NCBI RefSeq assembly: GCF_003057875.1
Contig: NZ_PYXZ01000002.1
Location: 254-64,253 of the forward strand
DNA: 64,000 nucleotides
From: Nocardioides currus
GTDB taxonomy: Bacteria > Actinomycetota > Actinomycetes > Propionibacteriales > Nocardioidaceae
Direction: 5' to 3'
Position 1 is the stretch's first letter, and every line of letters begins with the position of its first letter. The notes under the pieces were generated by a model, which saw only the letters and a program-made list of their open reading frames with translations, was not told where the DNA came from and searched no databases. The translations under genes and the position numbers were made by a program. Shown here in pieces: positions 34,918 through 43,311 of the stretch.

Positions 34918-36153
34918 GTGCGGATCCTGGTCTTCGACTTCAGCGGACATCCCTTCCAGGCCCAGCTGAGTCGCGAGCTCGTGCGTCGCGGGCACGACGT
35001 CGTGCACTCGTGGTGCGCCGCCTACGTCAGCGGGCGCGGCCAGCTCGCCGCGAAGCCGGGGGAGACGGTGCGGTTCGAACCCGTCTCGACCGGCCGCTCG
35101 ATCGCCAAGACGAGCTACCTGCGCCGGTCGCTGCAGGAGGTGCGCCTCGGTCTCGACCTGGTGCGCCACGTGCTGCGCCGTCGCCCCGAGGTCGTGCTGG
35201 TGGCCAACACGCCGATCCCGATGCTGGTGATGCTCGGTGCCGTGCTCGCCGTGCGCCGTACACCCTTCGTGCTGTGGCACCAGGACGCCCAGGCGCTGGC
35301 GGTGTCACGGCTGGCCGGCACCAAGCTGTCCCCGGTCTTCGGTGTGCTGGCCCGCGTCCTCGGGTGGGGTGAGCGGTGGGCCTCGCGTCGTGCGAAGGCG
35401 GTCGTGGCCATCACGCCCGCCTTCCTGGCCGTGCACGAGGAGTGGGGGACCGCGGACAAGGTGACGGTGATCCCCAACTGGGCACCGCTCGACGAGATCA
35501 CCCCCAGACCGCGGGACAACGACTGGGCCGCCCGCCACGACCTGGTCACCGAGCGCACACTGCTCTACTCCGGCACGCTCGGGCTCAAGCACGACCCCGA
35601 GCTGCTCGTCGGGCTCGCTGCGGCCGTCCGGGGGCACGGGACCCCTGTGCGGCTGGTCGTCGTCAACGAGGGTCCCGCCGAGCCCGTCGTGCGCGCCGCC
35701 GCCGAGCGCCACGGCGTCCCGCTCACGCTCCTGCCGTTCCAGGCGTACGACGACCTGCCCGACGTGCTGGCGGCTGGGGACCTGCTCGTGGTGCTGCTCG
35801 AGCAGGACGCCGGTGAGTTCTCGGTGCCCTCCAAGACCCTGTCCTACCTCGCCGCCGGACGCCCCGTGCTGGGGCTGATGCCACCCGAGAACCTCGCGGC
35901 CCGCTTGATCGCCGACGCCGGCGGTTATGTCGCCGGCCCCCATCGCTCGGCACTGGCCGCCGCCGCCGCGTGGGCGGACCGACTGCTGCGCGACCCCGCC
36001 CGCCTCGCGCAGCTCGGGTCCGAGTCGCGCGCGCTCGCCGAGCGCGAGTTCGGACTCGCCCGGAGCGCCGAGGAGTTCGAGCGGATCCTCACCGCTGCGG
36101 TTGGCAGGTGGATACCAGATCGGCCGTTTTCGGTTGCCGACCCGAGCTCGTAG
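34918..36153 (+). CDS. WbuB-like glycosyltransferase family 4 protein
   Basis: A 411-residue GT-B transferase: acceptor domain starting ILVFDFSGHPFQAQLSREL, middle ITPAFLAVHEEWG, and sugar-nucleotide domain with YSGTLGLKHDPELL and EFSVPSKTLSYLAAGRPVL. The family (WbuB) often adds amino or deoxy sugars. The last ~17 residues (from VGRWIPDRP to the stop) are encoded by the left arm and centre of a 118-bp palindrome, so the natural C terminus may have ended earlier. It is coupled to the epimerase gene. Confidence 0.85.
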   Translation: MRILVFDFSGHPFQAQLSRELVRRGHDVVHSWCAAYVSGRGQLAAKPGETVRFEPVSTGRSIAKTSYLRRSLQEVRLGLDLVRHVLRRRPEVVLVANTPIPMLVMLGAVLAVRRTPFVLWHQDAQALAVSRLAGTKLSPVFGVLARVLGWGERWASRRAKAVVAITPAFLAVHEEWGTADKVTVIPNWAPLDEITPRPRDNDWAARHDLVTERTLLYSGTLGLKHDPELLVGLAAAVRGHGTPVRLVVVNEGPAEPVVRAAAERHGVPLTLLPFQAYDDLPDVLAAGDLLVVLLEQDAGEFSVPSKTLSYLAAGRPVLGLMPPENLAARLIADAGGYVAGPHRSALAAAAAWADRLLRDPARLAQLGSESRALAEREFGLARSAEEFERILTAAVGRWIPDRPFSVADPSS

Positions 36154-36218
36154 GTAACTGGTTACCAACCGAGTGGGGTGGGGGCGCAGAAATGGCCGAT
36201 TCGGTATGCACCTGCCAA
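36101..36218. repeat. 118-bp palindrome between convergent genes (MITE-like)
   Basis: The 30-bp arms 36101-36130 and 36189-36218 match at 25 of 30 positions, with outermost 10 bp TTGGCAGGTG perfect. A central GGTAAC-TG-GTTACC (36153-36166) has exactly the same midpoint (36159.5), so the whole unit is one palindrome. It overlaps the end of the glycosyltransferase CDS and stops 2 bp before the TetR stop codon. No clear target duplication was seen. Confidence 0.7.
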
Positions 36219-36220
36219 CC

Positions 36221-36934
36221 TCAGCCGCGGCGGGGCACCCCGCTCCCGCCGATGAACGCGAACCGACGGGTGGAGTCAAGGACGTCGTCGTCGCTCGCGG
36301 GCTCGGGAGGACCGTTCTCGACGTAGGTCAGCTGACAGTGCCGGGTCAGCAGGTCGTGGGCCGCCTCCAGGGCGAGTGGCTCGTGGGTGGCCGTCACCAT
36401 CTGTCGCAGCCCGCGGACCAGCACCAGGGTGTGGGTGAGCGTGGGGACATCGCGACAGGCCGTGACGCGGTGGAGCCGCTCGAGCTCCTGTCGCTCCCAC
36501 TGGGCGATCCGCGAACCGACGAGGTCGTGGTGGCGTCCGTGCTCCTGCAGGGACAGCCAGACACGGGTCCACTCGACCTCGTCGCCGCTCAGCGGCAGGA
36601 ACAGTCGCAGGCACGAGGCGATGTCGAGATCGGCTGCGCCCTGGAGGATGGGACGGCCCTCGACACGCAGGCGCGACGTCTGACCGAGGTGCACGAACCA
36701 CCGACGGCCGATGGCCTCGGTGAGCTGCTCCCACATCTGTGCCGTCGTGCCGAACCACGTGAGGACGGCGGCCGGCGTGACCCGCAGGTGGCCAGCGAGC
36801 GACCCGGCGGAGATGCTGCGGCAGCCGCCCGCAGCGATCATCGCGATGGCCACGTCGGCACAGTTCTCGGCGCGGTTGAACGACGCCGGACGCATGATCG
36901 GTGAGTCGCGTGTGAAGAGGGCGTTGGACGACAT
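36221..36934 (-). CDS. TetR-like transcriptional regulator
   Basis: This 237-residue protein has an N-terminal TetR-type helix-turn-helix, seen as AIAMIAAGGCRSISAGSLAGHLRVTPAAVLTWFG with the typical final W/Y-F pair. A helical ligand-binding domain follows. The start at ATG 36934 is not firm: no strong RBS exists and ATG 36895 is also possible. It converges on the glycosyltransferase across the 118-bp palindrome and is divergent from the sseA leader. Its target is unknown. Confidence 0.7.
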   Translation of the reverse strand: MSSNALFTRDSPIMRPASFNRAENCADVAIAMIAAGGCRSISAGSLAGHLRVTPAAVLTWFGTTAQMWEQLTEAIGRRWFVHLGQTSRLRVEGRPILQGAADLDIASCLRLFLPLSGDEVEWTRVWLSLQEHGRHHDLVGSRIAQWERQELERLHRVTACRDVPTLTHTLVLVRGLRQMVTATHEPLALEAAHDLLTRHCQLTYVENGPPEPASDDDVLDSTRRFAFIGGSGVPRRG

Positions 36935-37064
36935 GTCTGAAGCGGACCACGAACGGCGCTCCTGTGGCCCGGGTCGTCCACAGGCGATCTCAATGGATGG
37001 AACGGCTATCCATGATGTGAGACGAACCGGGGGCGGCTGCGGCGTCCGCCCTAGAGTCGTCAGC

Positions 37065-37142
37065 ATGTTCTCGACCATGCTGACCAAGCGCCGCGCAGTG
37101 GACCACTGCCGCACGCGCTCGGCGCTGTGTCGAATGCCCTGA
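37065..37142 (+). CDS. Cysteine-type leader peptide upstream of sseA (25 aa)
   Basis: MFSTMLTKRR-AVDHCRTRSALCRMP: the RR-x-VD-x-CR-(x)3-SALCR pattern is the one seen in short leader peptides before sulfur genes in actinomycetes. It holds two Cys codons close to the stop. -10 TAGAGT (37052-37057) ends 7 nt before the first ATG (leaderless); ATG 37077 would give 21 residues. A nested hairpin starts directly after the stop, and sseA follows 209 nt later. By analogy, Cys shortage would stall ribosomes here and change expression downstream. Confidence 0.75.
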   Translation: MFSTMLTKRRAVDHCRTRSALCRMP

Positions 37143-37209
37143 CGAGCCCGCACTCGATTCCTCGCTAAGTCCACTTGCTTTGTGGACTATTCTGGCGGGA
37201 GTGGGCTCG
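37143..37209 (+). promoter_or_regulatory. Candidate attenuator hairpins after the leader peptide
   Basis: Outer arms CGAGCCCGCACTC (37143-37155) and GAGTGGGCTCG (37199-37209) pair with a 2-nt bulge. They enclose a perfect 7-bp hairpin AGTCCAC/GTGGACT (37168-37188). The structure begins at the base after the leader stop codon, so ribosome position would decide its folding. Confidence 0.55.
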
Positions 37210-37273
37210 TTCCTGCGTGCTGCCACGGCGGCGCGCCCCGCGGTCCCTCACGCCGCCACCCGCCACAGCCCTC

Positions 37274-37312
37274 CAGCACTGCCTTCCAGCACTGCCTTCC
37301 AGCACTGCCTTC
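37274..37312 (+). repeat. Three tandem 13-nt repeats in the sseA leader
   Basis: CAGCACTGCCTTC occurs three times without interruption, 40 nt before the sseA start and ahead of its RBS AAGGAG (37338-37343). Copy number could vary by slippage. Confidence 0.85.
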
Positions 37313-37351
37313 CACCGCACGCCACGCACGACACACCAAGGAGCACACCCC

Positions 37352-38200
37352 ATGAGCCGCGAAGACGCACTCGTCACCGTCCAGTGGGTCGAGGACAACC
37401 TCGACACCCCCGGCGTCGTCCTGGTCGAGGTCGACGAGGACACCACGTCCTACGACAAGGGCCACATCCGTGGCGCCATCAAGCTCGACTGGACCACCGA
37501 CCTCCAGGACCAGGTCCGCCGCGACTTCGTCAACAAGGCGCAGTTCGAGGCCCTGCTCTCCGAGCGCGGCATCAGCAACGACGACACCGTCGTGCTGTAC
37601 GGCGGCAACAACAACTGGTTCGCCGCCTACGCGTACTGGTACTTCACGCTCTACGGACACGCCGACGTCAAGCTGATGGACGGCGGCCGCAAGAAGTGGG
37701 AGCTCGACTCCCGCGAGCTGACCGACGAGCTGCCGACCCGCGAGAAGACGACCTACACCGCGCAGGAGCAGGACACCTCGATCCGCGCCTTCCGCGACGA
37801 GGTCGTCGCGGCCATCGGCTCGCAGAACCTCGTCGACGTCCGCAGCCCCGACGAGTACGCCGGCCGCCTGCTGGCCCCGGCCCACCTCCCGCAGGAGCAG
37901 GCCCAGCGCGCCGGCCACGTGCCGACGTCGGTCAACGTGCCGTGGAGCAAGAACGCCAACGACGACGGCACGTTCAAGTCCGAGGCGGACCTGCAGGCGC
38001 TGTACGCCGAGGTCGGCTTCGACGAGAGCCTCGACACCATCGCGCTGTGCCGCATCGGTGAGCGCTCCTCGCTGACGTGGTTCGTGCTGCAGGAGCTCCT
38101 CGGCAAGAAGAACGTCAAGAACTACGACGGCTCGTGGACCGAGTACGGCTCCCTCGTCGGCGTCCCCGTGGCGCTCGGCGACGAGCCCGGGGAGGCATGA
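37352..38200 (+). CDS. sseA: Thiosulfate sulfurtransferase (rhodanese)
   Basis: A 282-residue tandem-rhodanese protein. The C-terminal domain holds the active-site loop CRIGERSS, the catalytic Cys being first. The N-terminal rhodanese domain (VVLVEVDEDTTSYDKGHIRG) is inactive, as usual. It moves sulfane sulfur from thiosulfate to an acceptor. It leads sseA-sseC-thioredoxin-DUF4395, an order like mycobacterial cysA2-sseC2-thiX. ATG 37352 follows AAGGAG. A leader peptide and hairpins upstream suggest control by cysteine. Confidence 0.93.
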   Translation: MSREDALVTVQWVEDNLDTPGVVLVEVDEDTTSYDKGHIRGAIKLDWTTDLQDQVRRDFVNKAQFEALLSERGISNDDTVVLYGGNNNWFAAYAYWYFTLYGHADVKLMDGGRKKWELDSRELTDELPTREKTTYTAQEQDTSIRAFRDEVVAAIGSQNLVDVRSPDEYAGRLLAPAHLPQEQAQRAGHVPTSVNVPWSKNANDDGTFKSEADLQALYAEVGFDESLDTIALCRIGERSSLTWFVLQELLGKKNVKNYDGSWTEYGSLVGVPVALGDEPGEA

Positions 38201-38201
38201 G

Positions 38202-38498
38202 ATGTGCGGCGCCACTGAGGGCGGCCTCTCGCTCGACGGGGTCAACACCAAGATCGAGGCCGTGATCCAGGGCCAGGTCACGCGCTCGGGCGACCCCGTG
38301 CCCAACGCGTACGTGCGCCTGCTGGACCGCACCGGCGAGTTCACCGCCGAGGTCCCGACGTCGGCCACCGGCCACTTCCGGTTCTTCGCCGGCGACGGCG
38401 AGTGGACCCTGCGCACCCTGGCCCCGAAGGCCGAGCCCGTCGACACCCGCGTGGTGGCGGCGGTCGGCTCGGTCGCCGAGGTCGCGGTCGCGATCTGA
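38202..38498 (+). CDS. sseC: DUF1416 protein (SseC type)
   Basis: A 98-residue protein that starts MCGATEGGLSLDGVN and continues as a carboxypeptidase-regulatory-like beta sandwich (VIQGQVTRSGDPVPNAYVRLLD). DUF1416/SseC proteins always sit behind a thiosulfate sulfurtransferase; their role in sulfur metabolism is not defined. The invariant Cys2 may carry sulfur. It begins 1 nt after the sseA stop. Confidence 0.9.
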   Translation: MCGATEGGLSLDGVNTKIEAVIQGQVTRSGDPVPNAYVRLLDRTGEFTAEVPTSATGHFRFFAGDGEWTLRTLAPKAEPVDTRVVAAVGSVAEVAVAI

Positions 38499-38505
38499 GC
38501 ACTGC

Positions 38506-38928
38506 ATGACCGGAATCGTGATCCTGGGGGTGGCCGTCGTCGTGGCGGTCACCTTCGGGGTCTTCCGGCGCGCCACGGACGGTGCCTTCGCGGCCGAGTC
38601 CGAGAGCACGACCTGGACGCAGGTCAGCGCCGCCCTGCCGTCGGCGTCCCTCGGGGAGCGGGCCACCCTGGTCCAGTTCTCCTCCGCCTTCTGTGCCCCG
38701 TGCCGCACGACCCGTGTCGTGCTCGCCGACATCGCCGAGCAGCGCGACGGGGTCGCGCACCTCGAGGTCGACGCCGAGCAGCACCTCGAGCTCGTGCGGG
38801 CGCTCGACGTGCGGCGCACGCCCACGACCCTCGTCCTCGACGCGAGCGGCCACGAGGTCGCGCGCGCAGCGGGGGCGCCCCGTCGGGACCAGGTGCTGGC
38901 CGTCCTGCCGATCGGAGCCACCCCGTGA
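38506..38928 (+). CDS. Membrane-anchored thioredoxin-like protein (ThiX type)
   Basis: A 140-residue protein with one N-terminal helix (IVILGVAVVVAVTFGVF) and a thioredoxin fold carrying the active site CAPC (FSSAFCAPCRTTR). The cis-Pro loop is RRTPTTLVLD. It probably reduces persulfides or disulfides in the sulfurtransferase pathway. It lies 7 nt after sseC; its TGA overlaps the next GTG. Confidence 0.88.
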   Translation: MTGIVILGVAVVVAVTFGVFRRATDGAFAAESESTTWTQVSAALPSASLGERATLVQFSSAFCAPCRTTRVVLADIAEQRDGVAHLEVDAEQHLELVRALDVRRTPTTLVLDASGHEVARAAGAPRRDQVLAVLPIGATP

Positions 38929-39341
38929 TCGACCCCCGCGGACCCCGGTTCACCGCCGCCGTGACCCTCGTCGTCCTCGCGGTGGCCCTCCTCGTCCCGA
39001 CCCCGGCCGCGGTGGTGGTCGTGGCCGGCCAGGCCGTCTTCTTCGCGATCGGCGCGGGCCTGGGCGTGCAGCACACCCCCACCGCCGTCGTCTTCCGCAC
39101 CCTGGTGCGCCCTCGGCTGGCTCCACCGGCCGCGCTCGAGGACGCGCGACCGCCTCGCTTCGCCCAAGGTGTGGGCCTGCTGTTCACCGTGGCGGCCCTG
39201 ATCGCGTTCGCCACGGGCGCCGTGCTGGTCGCCCAGGTCGCGATCGGCTTCGCGGTGGTCGCCGCCCTCCTCAACGCCGTGTTCGGGCTCTGCCTGGGCT
39301 GCGAGCTCTACCTGCTGGGCCTGAGGCTGCGCACGGCCTGA
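38925..39341 (+). CDS. DUF4395 membrane protein
   Basis: A 138-residue protein with about four helices and the DUF4395 motif FGLCLGCELYL close to the end. Its two Cys could face the membrane surface and interact with the thioredoxin encoded just before it. GTG 38925 overlaps the previous stop. DUF4395 often adjoins thioredoxin-like genes; function unknown. Confidence 0.88.
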   Translation: MIDPRGPRFTAAVTLVVLAVALLVPTPAAVVVVAGQAVFFAIGAGLGVQHTPTAVVFRTLVRPRLAPPAALEDARPPRFAQGVGLLFTVAALIAFATGAVLVAQVAIGFAVVAALLNAVFGLCLGCELYLLGLRLRTA

Positions 39342-39379
39342 TTGGGTCCGTCCACCGGTCGTGCGAGAGGATGCGCGAC

Positions 39380-40516
39380 ATGTTCCGATCGCGCTCCGCC
39401 GTACGCCGCTCCGCCGCCACCGCCTGCGTGGTGGCCAGCCTGCTCGCCGCGACCGCCTGCTCCGGCGGCGCGTCCGGGATCGAGCTGTCCGAGTCGGACT
39501 ACGAGGACGGCGAGGGCATCTCGGCGAGCATGCTCCCGCAGATCGCGGCCCCCGGTGAGGACCCGGAGAAGTCCGACCGGGCGTCGTACGTCGTGGACGC
39601 GACCGTGGACGGCGCGGGCGCCGGCCAGGCCGTGGAGCTGCAGGTCGAGGACGGCGGCGACTGGAAGGTCGTCGACAGCGCGGACACCGACGACGAGGGC
39701 CGCGTCGCGCTCACCACCGACGAGACCGGCAAGCTCCGCGTCGTCTCCGACGGCGAGAAGGCGGTCGGCGTGCACGTCTCGACCGACGACGCCCTCCAGC
39801 CGGCGTTCGTCGACGAGTTCGACGAGTTCCACAAGGAGGCGTGGGGCACCCGCGACCAGGGCTACACCGGCGTCCGCCTGTGCTCCCGCGCGTCCGACGA
39901 CGCCGTCGAGGTGGCGGACGGCACGCTGCAGCTGAGCGTGCTCGACGACCCCGACAAGGGCACCTGCAAGGTCAAGGGCAAGAAGTACGACTACCGCCTC
40001 AACGGCCACATCGGCAGCGGCTACAGCTTCCTGTACGGCGTCGCGGCCGCGCGCATCAAGTTCCAGGAGCTGCGCGGCCAGCACGGCTCCTTCTGGCTGC
40101 AGGGCTTCGGCTCCAAGCCGGTCGGCAAGGCCGAGGACACCGGCGCCGAGATCGACGTCATCGAGTACTTCGGCGACGACCACCCCGACGGCGGGCTCAC
40201 CAGCTTCGTCTACTGGCACCCGACCGCCAAGGGCAAGACCGCCGGCGGCTGGCTGCCCGATCCCGACCAGTTCGGTGGCGACTGGTCCTCGAAGTACCAC
40301 GTCTTCTCGGTGGAGTGGACCCCGGAGAAGTACGTCTTCCGCATCGACGGCCACGTCACCAACACGATCACCCAGGGCGTCTCCGGCGTCCCGGAGTTCC
40401 TGATCCTGAGCCTCCTCAGCTCCGACTACGAGCTCCAGCACCTCGGCGGCGACGACGAGCTGCCGCAGCGCATGGACGTCGACTGGGTGAAGGTCTGGCC
40501 CAAGCCGGCCGCCTGA
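39380..40516 (+). CDS. Glycoside hydrolase family 16 lipoprotein
   Basis: This 378-residue lipoprotein has signal and lipobox AATAC (Cys near residue 25), an acidic beta-rich domain to about residue 135, then a GH16 jelly roll. The catalytic signature is EIDVIEYFG, fitting ExDxxE. GH16 enzymes cut beta-1,3/1,4-glucans and galactans. ATG 39380 has GAGAGG at 9 nt; the ATG at 39371 abuts it. It may trim the polysaccharide made by neighbouring genes. A terminator follows. Confidence 0.88.
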   Translation: MFRSRSAVRRSAATACVVASLLAATACSGGASGIELSESDYEDGEGISASMLPQIAAPGEDPEKSDRASYVVDATVDGAGAGQAVELQVEDGGDWKVVDSADTDDEGRVALTTDETGKLRVVSDGEKAVGVHVSTDDALQPAFVDEFDEFHKEAWGTRDQGYTGVRLCSRASDDAVEVADGTLQLSVLDDPDKGTCKVKGKKYDYRLNGHIGSGYSFLYGVAAARIKFQELRGQHGSFWLQGFGSKPVGKAEDTGAEIDVIEYFGDDHPDGGLTSFVYWHPTAKGKTAGGWLPDPDQFGGDWSSKYHVFSVEWTPEKYVFRIDGHVTNTITQGVSGVPEFLILSLLSSDYELQHLGGDDELPQRMDVDWVKVWPKPAA

Positions 40517-40536
40517 CGCGAGCGCCGTACACACGA

Positions 40537-40568
40537 CGAGGCCCCCGACCGGACGGTCTGGGGCCTCG
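40537..40568. terminator. Bidirectional terminator between GH16 gene and cysN
   Basis: CGAGGCCCC (40537-40545) pairs with GGGGCCTCG (40560-40568) around a loop that can fold further (GACCG/CGGTC). It ends both convergent units. Confidence 0.8.
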
Positions 40569-40586
40569 TGCGTCGCGGGCCGGGTG

Positions 40587-41873
40587 TCAGCTCGCGTTGT
40601 TGATCATGCCGGCGCCGACGGTGACGCCGGTGGCTTCGTCGATCAGGATGAAGGAGCCGGTGGTGCGGTTCTTGGAGTAGGGGTCGCACAGCAGTGGCAC
40701 GGTGGTGCGCAGCTGGATGCGGCCGATCTCGTTGAGACCGAGCTCCTTGGTGTCCTGGTCGCGGTGCAGGGTGTTGACGTCGAGGCGGTACTGGATGTCC
40801 TTGACCATCGCGCGCGCGGTGCGGGTGGTGTGCTTGATGGCGAGCTTCTGGCGCGGACGCAGGGGCTCGTTGGTCATCCAGCAGACCATCGCGTCGATGT
40901 CCTGGCTGGGCTTGGGGGCGTTGTTGACGCGCGCGATCAGGTCACCGCGAGAGACGTCGACGTCGTCCTCGAGGCGCACCGTGACCGACATGGGCGGGAA
41001 CGCCTCGGCGACCTCCTCGTCGAACAGGTCGATGCCCTGGATCGTGGACGTCATGCCGCTGGGGAGCACGACGACCTCGTCGCCCGGCTTGAGGACGCCA
41101 CCGGCGACCTGGCCGGCGTAGCCGCGGTAGTCGTGGAACTCGTCCGACTTGGGGCGGACCACGAACTGCACCGGGAAGCGGACGTCGACGAGGTCGCGGT
41201 CGGAGGCCACGTGCACGTGCTCGAGGTGGTGCATCAGCGTGGGTCCGGAGTACCACGGCGTGTTCGCGCTGCGCTCGACGACGTTGTCACCTTGGAGCGC
41301 CGAGATCGGGATGACCTCGAGGTCGGGGATGTTGAGCTTCGTCGCGAACTGCGTGAACTCCTTGTGGATCTTCTCGTAGACCTCTTGCGACCAGTCGACG
41401 AGGTCCATCTTGTTGACCGCCAGCACGAGGTGCGGGACGCGGAGCAGCGAGAGGAGCACGGCGTGGCGACGGCTCTGCTCGGTGAGCCCCTGGCGGGCGT
41501 CGACGAGCACGAGGCCGAGGTCGGCGGTCGAGGCGCCGGTGACCATGTTGCGGGTGTACTGGATGTGGCCGGGGGTGTCGGCGATGATGAACTTGCGCGA
41601 CGGGGTTGCGAAGTAGCGGTAGGCCACGTCGATGGTGATGCCCTGCTCGCGCTCGGAGCGCAGCCCGTCGGTCAGCAGCGCGAGGTCGGTGTAGTCGTAA
41701 CCCTTCGAGACCGAGGAGGCCTCGACGGCCTCGAGCTGGTCCTCGAAGATCGACTTGGAGTCGAGCAGCAGGCGCCCGATGAGGGTGGACTTGCCGTCGT
41801 CGACCGACCCGGCGGTGGCGAAGCGCAGGAGGTCCATCTGACCGTGGTCAGAGGACGTCTGGGGGGTAGCCAT
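40587..41873 (-). CDS. cysN: Sulfate adenylyltransferase subunit 1 (GTPase)
   Basis: A 428-residue EF-Tu-like GTPase: G1 GSVDDGKST, G3 ADTPGH, G4 NKMD, then two beta-barrel domains. With CysD it makes adenosine phosphosulfate from ATP and sulfate, GTP hydrolysis driving the reaction. No APS-kinase domain is fused; that activity is encoded at 44322-46121. Its ATG shares one base with the cysD stop (TGATG). Confidence 0.96.
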   Translation of the reverse strand: MATPQTSSDHGQMDLLRFATAGSVDDGKSTLIGRLLLDSKSIFEDQLEAVEASSVSKGYDYTDLALLTDGLRSEREQGITIDVAYRYFATPSRKFIIADTPGHIQYTRNMVTGASTADLGLVLVDARQGLTEQSRRHAVLLSLLRVPHLVLAVNKMDLVDWSQEVYEKIHKEFTQFATKLNIPDLEVIPISALQGDNVVERSANTPWYSGPTLMHHLEHVHVASDRDLVDVRFPVQFVVRPKSDEFHDYRGYAGQVAGGVLKPGDEVVVLPSGMTSTIQGIDLFDEEVAEAFPPMSVTVRLEDDVDVSRGDLIARVNNAPKPSQDIDAMVCWMTNEPLRPRQKLAIKHTTRTARAMVKDIQYRLDVNTLHRDQDTKELGLNEIGRIQLRTTVPLLCDPYSKNRTTGSFILIDEATGVTVGAGMINNAS

Positions 41874-42787
41874 CAGAAGTAGCCTTCCTTCTTGCGGTCT
41901 TCCATGGCCGCCTCGGAGAACCGGTCGTCACCGCGGGTCGCGCCGCGCTCGGTGACTCGGGCGATCGCGATCTCGTCGATGATCTCGGCAGTGGTCGCGG
42001 CGGTCGACTCCACGCAGCCGGTCTGCGACTTGTCGCCGACGGTGCGGAAGCGGACCATCTTGGTCTCGACCAACTCGTTGTCCTTCGGCTGCACGGCGTC
42101 GGAGACCGAGAGCCACATGCCGTCGCGCAGGATCACGTCGCGCTCGTGGGCGAAGTAGATCGAGGGGATCTCGATCTGCTCGCGGTCGATGTAGTGCCAG
42201 ATGTCGAGCTCGGTCCAGTTGGAGAGCGGGAAGATGCGCATGTGCTCACCGGCGTGGATGCGGCCGTTGTAGAGGCTCCACAGCTCGGGACGCTGCATCT
42301 TGGGATCCCACTGGCCGAACTCGTCGCGGTGGGAGTAGACGCGCTCCTTGGCGCGGGCCTTCTCCTCGTCGCGGCGACCGCCACCGAACGCGGCGGTGAA
42401 GCCGTTGTCCTCGATGGCGTGCAGGAGGGCGCCGATCTGCTGGCGGTTGCGCGAGGTCTTGCCGTCGTCGATCACGATGCCCTGGGCGATCGCGTCCTCG
42501 ACGCTGGCGATGTGGATGCGTGCGCCGAGGCGGTCCACCCAGTTGTCGCGGGTCTGGAGCACCTCGTCGAAGTCGAGGCCGGTGTCGACCTGGAGCAGCG
42601 GGAAGGGCAGCTTGGCGGGGTAGAACGCCTTCTCCGCCAGCCGCAGCATGACGATGGAGTCCTTGCCGCCGGAGAACATGAGGACCGGCTTCTCGAACTC
42701 GGCAGCGACCTCACGGAAGATGTGGATCGACTCCGCCTCGAGCTGGTCGAGCTGACTCAGCTGGTAGTCGGCGTGTGTTTGGGTCAT
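41873..42787 (-). CDS. cysD: Sulfate adenylyltransferase subunit 2
   Basis: This 304-residue PP-loop ATP pyrophosphatase has the P-loop motif VLMFSGGKDSIVMLRLA and the family ends GGRRDEEKARAKER and SLYNGRI. It performs the adenylation of sulfate with CysN. ATG 42787 was chosen by family start (DYQLSQLDQLEAESIHIFRE). A 67-bp gap to dtd holds a likely internal promoter, though the order cysC-tauE-dtd-cysD-cysN suggests one regulon. Confidence 0.96.
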   Translation of the reverse strand: MTQTHADYQLSQLDQLEAESIHIFREVAAEFEKPVLMFSGGKDSIVMLRLAEKAFYPAKLPFPLLQVDTGLDFDEVLQTRDNWVDRLGARIHIASVEDAIAQGIVIDDGKTSRNRQQIGALLHAIEDNGFTAAFGGGRRDEEKARAKERVYSHRDEFGQWDPKMQRPELWSLYNGRIHAGEHMRIFPLSNWTELDIWHYIDREQIEIPSIYFAHERDVILRDGMWLSVSDAVQPKDNELVETKMVRFRTVGDKSQTGCVESTAATTAEIIDEIAIARVTERGATRGDDRFSEAAMEDRKKEGYF

Positions 42788-42854
42788 GACAGACGGGATG
42801 CCTCTCTGGGGGACAGCAGCCCACATCGTAGCGAGGCCGGGCCCCAATGCCGCA

Positions 42855-43301
42855 TCACGCATCCCGTCCAGTGGCCGGGGAGTCGAGGATCACGGTGACG
42901 GGGCCGTCATTGACCGCGTTGACCTGCATGTCCGCCCCGAACACGCCGCGCTGGACGGTGGTGCCCAGCCGCTCGAGCTCGGCGCACACGGCGGCGTACG
43001 ACGGCTCGCTCACCGGGCCCGGGGCGGCGGCCTGCCAGGTGGGGCGGCGGCCCTTGCGCGCATCGCCGTACAACGTGAACTGGCTGACGACGAGGACCGG
43101 GGCGTCGACGTCGCCGACCGACTGCTCGTCCCGGAGGATCCGCAGGTCGCGGATCTTGCGGGCCATCCAGGTGATGTCGGCGTCGGTGTCGGTGTGGGTG
43201 ACGCCGAGGTAGACCAGGAGGCCGGGGACGTCGATGGCGCCGACGACCTCGCCGTCGACGGTGACGCTGGCGGACAGGACGCGCTGGAGGACGGCTCGCA
43301 C
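42855..43301 (-). CDS. dtd: D-aminoacyl-tRNA deacylase
   Basis: A 148-residue DTD enzyme with the SQxT active-site motif [16 protein letters not shown] and the Gly-cisPro loop VNDGPVTV. It removes D-amino acids wrongly attached to tRNA. GTG 43301 is preceded at 7 nt by TAGGCT on the minus strand (43314-43309), which begins with the tauE stop codon. A leaderless internal promoter inside the sulfur operon is likely. Confidence 0.95.
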   Translation of the reverse strand: MRAVLQRVLSASVTVDGEVVGAIDVPGLLVYLGVTHTDTDADITWMARKIRDLRILRDEQSVGDVDAPVLVVSQFTLYGDARKGRRPTWQAAAPGPVSEPSYAAVCAELERLGTTVQRGVFGADMQVNAVNDGPVTVILDSPATGRDA

Positions 43302-43311
43302 GGCCCCGAGC

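Noticed and set aside
36711..37142. 143-codon plus frame antisense to the TetR gene
   Set aside because: Only its last 25 codons (from 37065) have a promoter and a recognisable leader-peptide motif.
38582..40516. 644-codon frame starting inside the thioredoxin gene
   Set aside because: Its first ~265 codons are out of frame with thioredoxin and DUF4395; only the part from ATG 39380 (GH16 lipoprotein) is real.
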